Shown here: piece after piece, positions 4,903 through 6,367 of the stretch
Numbering within the stretch: position 1 is the first letter of the stretch
How the letters are laid out: the number at the start of each line of letters is the position of its first letter
Assembly (NCBI GenBank): GCA_016929035.1
Contig: JAFGJP010000130.1
Location: 1-6,367 of the forward strand
DNA: 6,367 bases
Reading direction: 5' to 3'
Source: Candidatus Auribacterota bacterium
Lineage (GTDB): Bacteria; Auribacterota; JAFGBW01; JAFGJP01
Program-made: the position numbers and the translations under genes
Notes under the pieces: generated by a model
What the model saw: the letters and a program-made list of their open reading frames with translations, nothing else
The model's database searches: none
What the model was told of the DNA's origin: nothing

Positions 4903-5889
4903 TTATTTTTGTTCAGAAATATTTATCTGTTTTTCCTCTTCGGCCATGGTCCGCACGCTCTCTTTGATGATCCTTACACCGTGCTTGGGCGTTCTGTCAG
5001 AAAAATACAGACCCCAGTGAGGCCCGACGCTGTTCGGCTCCGTGCTTTTATAGTCTTCGTCAAAGGCTTCAAACAGGAAAAAATCAATAGATTTCTCTTC
5101 CGCTGTCTGAAGAAATTCCCTCAAGAATCTTTCCTGGTTTTTAGCTCCCGGCTGAGATAAGCCATTGGATAATCCGTCTGTCGGCCAGCCGGTTTCTCCT
5201 ATGACGACACATTTATCCGGGTAAGCCTTTTTCAGCTCCATGTATTTTTCAACAGTATGTTCAGCGGCCAGCGAGATATCGATCTGCTCCCAGTAAGGGT
5301 GAATATTGAAAAAAATAAAATCAACATGTTTCACAAGAGCCGGGTTCTCCAGCCAGATTTTCCAAGGCTCAGCTGTTGTGACAGGCTGCGAAACACTTTT
5401 CTTCACTTTGACAATGTATTTTATAACCTTGAAGTTGGGCAGACTGTCTACCCCTCCCTGCTGACGCCTCAGGATAGCCTCATTTCCAACGACGACAAAA
5501 ACGATATTTTTATAAGAATTCGCGACCTCGATCAGCCGAGAGATCTCCTTTTCATTGTCCTCTTCACTGCTGCCAAGCCATGCACCGGCAGCCACCTGAA
5601 GGCCAAGCTCATCGGCCAATTGAACGATTTTTTCATTCTCGCCGGTAACGGAGTAGATGCGCACGACATCTGTCATCTCCCTGAGAATAATCATGTCTTC
5701 TTTTATTTCTTCTTCAGAAGGAAAAGCTCTGTTCTTCGGATTCTGCGCTTCTCGAAACGGCCCGTAGTCAAGACCTGCCAGGCGCCTACCAAATATATTA
5801 TCAGAGGAGTCAGGAGAATCAGGAAAAATGACAAAAAAGAATATGAACAGCACGGCTTTCAGGATAAGGGTAAATATTTTCTTTTTCAC
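4903..5889 (-). CDS. GH17-type beta-glucanase, membrane-anchored
   Basis: Encodes 328 residues from a GTG start. Residues about 5-22 form a hydrophobic segment, an uncleaved anchor or a signal peptide, followed by a short acidic linker. The catalytic domain (about 36-312) matches bacterial/fungal GH17 glucan hydrolases or transglycosidases that act on beta-1,3-glucans. Landmarks are GLDYGPF (39-45), VVRIYS (75-80), AGAWLGS (101-107), VVVGNE (132-137, acid/base Glu137), TTAEPW (171-176), IHPYW (196-200), VVIGETGWP (228-236, nucleophile Glu232) and FEAFDE (273-278). Both catalytic glutamates are present. GTG at 5889 is preferred over the upstream ATG at 6009: GAAAGG lies 6 nt before it, the anchor begins at once, and the ATG would sit deep inside the upstream gene. 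It is coupled to the permease gene with a 10-bp gap. Many bacterial GH17 proteins are fused to a GT2 synthase; this one stands alone. Confidence 0.87.
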   Translation of the reverse strand: MKKKIFTLILKAVLFIFFFVIFPDSPDSSDNIFGRRLAGLDYGPFREAQNPKNRAFPSEEEIKEDMIILREMTDVVRIYSVTGENEKIVQLADELGLQVAAGAWLGSSEEDNEKEISRLIEVANSYKNIVFVVVGNEAILRRQQGGVDSLPNFKVIKYIVKVKKSVSQPVTTAEPWKIWLENPALVKHVDFIFFNIHPYWEQIDISLAAEHTVEKYMELKKAYPDKCVVIGETGWPTDGLSNGLSQPGAKNQERFLREFLQTAEEKSIDFFLFEAFDEDYKSTEPNSVGPHWGLYFSDRTPKHGVRIIKESVRTMAEEEKQINISEQK

Positions 5890-5895
5890 AGGATG

Positions 5896-5901
5896 CCTTT
5901 C
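5896..5901 (-). promoter_or_regulatory. Ribosome binding site for the GTG start of the GH17 gene
   Basis: GAAAGG on the minus strand, 6 nt before GTG 5889, overlaps the stop codon of the upstream permease gene (5900-5902). This suggests translational coupling. Confidence 0.65.
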
Positions 5902-6367
5902 AGGCAAAAGCGCTTTCGATCTTTGAATCCCTGAGGAAAAGAACAGATGTCCCCACTTTTTCTGAGACTGAACGGATCCAGGACAGATCGACCTCGCTCG
6001 CCATTCCAAAAATATTAATATCTGCTTCCGGAGCTTTTTTCAGAGCTTCTGAAAAATCCCCGACAAGGACTTCTATTTCAGCGTCATCCGGAATCCGCAT
6101 GACCCGTATCAGCTTTGTAAGATAATTTCTCGCTCTCGCCGCTTCCTCCTGGTTCTTGACGACTTGCAGGATGCGCAGATTTCCATCCCAGTTTTGCTTT
6201 ATCTGGAGAGATATGAGTATCGAAAGATTCACGTTCGGGCTCTTGTCCCTGACCCAGAGATTAACCCACTTGCTCTGCCCCAGCCCGACCTGAGGATGCA
6301 CGCCAAGAAGCATTATCCCGATTGAGTGGTCTGCGTCTCTTTCAAAGATCTTTTCTATCATCAGGTC
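5900..6367 (-). CDS. C-terminal end of SLC12-like permease (partial)
   Basis: The open frame runs off the right edge of the window, so only the last 155 residues are visible. No membrane segment is present. The soluble domain resembles the cytoplasmic tail of bacterial members of the SLC12 / cation-chloride cotransporter branch of the APC permease superfamily. The basis is the NLWVRD...NLSILISLQ and NWDGNLRILQVV region (about 35-70), an EVLVGDF...APEADINIFGM stretch (about 100-124) and a final LFLRDS...ESAFA. It has a USP-like alpha/beta look. If the assignment holds, the missing N-terminal part (upstream, right of the window) should contain about 12 membrane helices and transport ions or amino acids. 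It is the upstream partner of the GH17 gene in an operon. Other APC-type permeases with the same tail cannot be excluded. Confidence 0.62.
   Translation of the reverse strand, partial: DLMIEKIFERDADHSIGIMLLGVHPQVGLGQSKWVNLWVRDKSPNVNLSILISLQIKQNWDGNLRILQVVKNQEEAARARNYLTKLIRVMRIPDDAEIEVLVGDFSEALKKAPEADINIFGMASEVDLSWIRSVSEKVGTSVLFLRDSKIESAFA

Noticed and set aside
5257..5934. Plus-strand frame of 225 codons opposite the GH17 gene
   Set aside because: The minus-strand frame has both catalytic glutamates and all the GH17 landmarks. The plus frame has no recognisable domain.
4903..6009. Longer GH17 protein from the ATG at 6009
   Set aside because: It would overlap the permease gene by about 110 bp and add about 40 residues before the membrane anchor. 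GTG 5889 has a well-placed ribosome binding site.

Overview
The window looks like a chromosomal piece of a Gram-negative, environmental, moderately AT-rich bacterium. A deltaproteobacterium (Desulfobacterota-like) is my best guess, from the lipoprotein and secreted-protein signals, the FlgO/CsgG-like domain, the CheV protein, the bacterial SLC12-type transporter and the style of the dispersed intergenic repeats. This taxonomic call is an inference; there is no marker gene.

Layout. (1) Bases 1-2624 form an inverted-repeat-bounded unit. A 236-bp repeat at 1-236 (touching the window edge) returns in inverted orientation at 2389-2624, without gaps and about 92% identical by hand alignment. Between the arms are two divergently transcribed genes: a lipoprotein of the GH26-like glycoside hydrolase type (248-1225, minus) and a CheV-type CheW-receiver coupling protein (1431-2366, plus). 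Each gene is followed within 11-22 bp by a copy of the repeat in the same orientation relative to its own transcription. (2) Bases 2650-4782 (minus) encode a 710-residue exported protein with two tandem Ig-like domains of an unnamed type, about eight TPR repeats and a FlgO/CsgG-like C-terminal domain. It has its own good promoter. (3) Bases 4903-6367 (minus) hold a tight two-gene operon: the 3' end of a probable SLC12-family (cation-chloride cotransporter-like) permease, then a membrane-anchored GH17-type glucanase that starts with GTG 10 bp after the permease stop.

How they may work together. Two clan GH-A-type glycosidases and a large envelope-directed TPR protein suggest a cell-surface or polysaccharide theme, with CheV as the one signalling component. 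No shared pathway can be proved from the sequence. The most unusual material is the repeat. It is a mosaic of short degenerate tandem blocks (7-, 8- and 9-bp periods), a REP-like word, and a small hairpin whose closing base pair differs between the two copies by a compensatory double change. No RNA genes, CRISPR arrays, transposase or integrase genes were seen.
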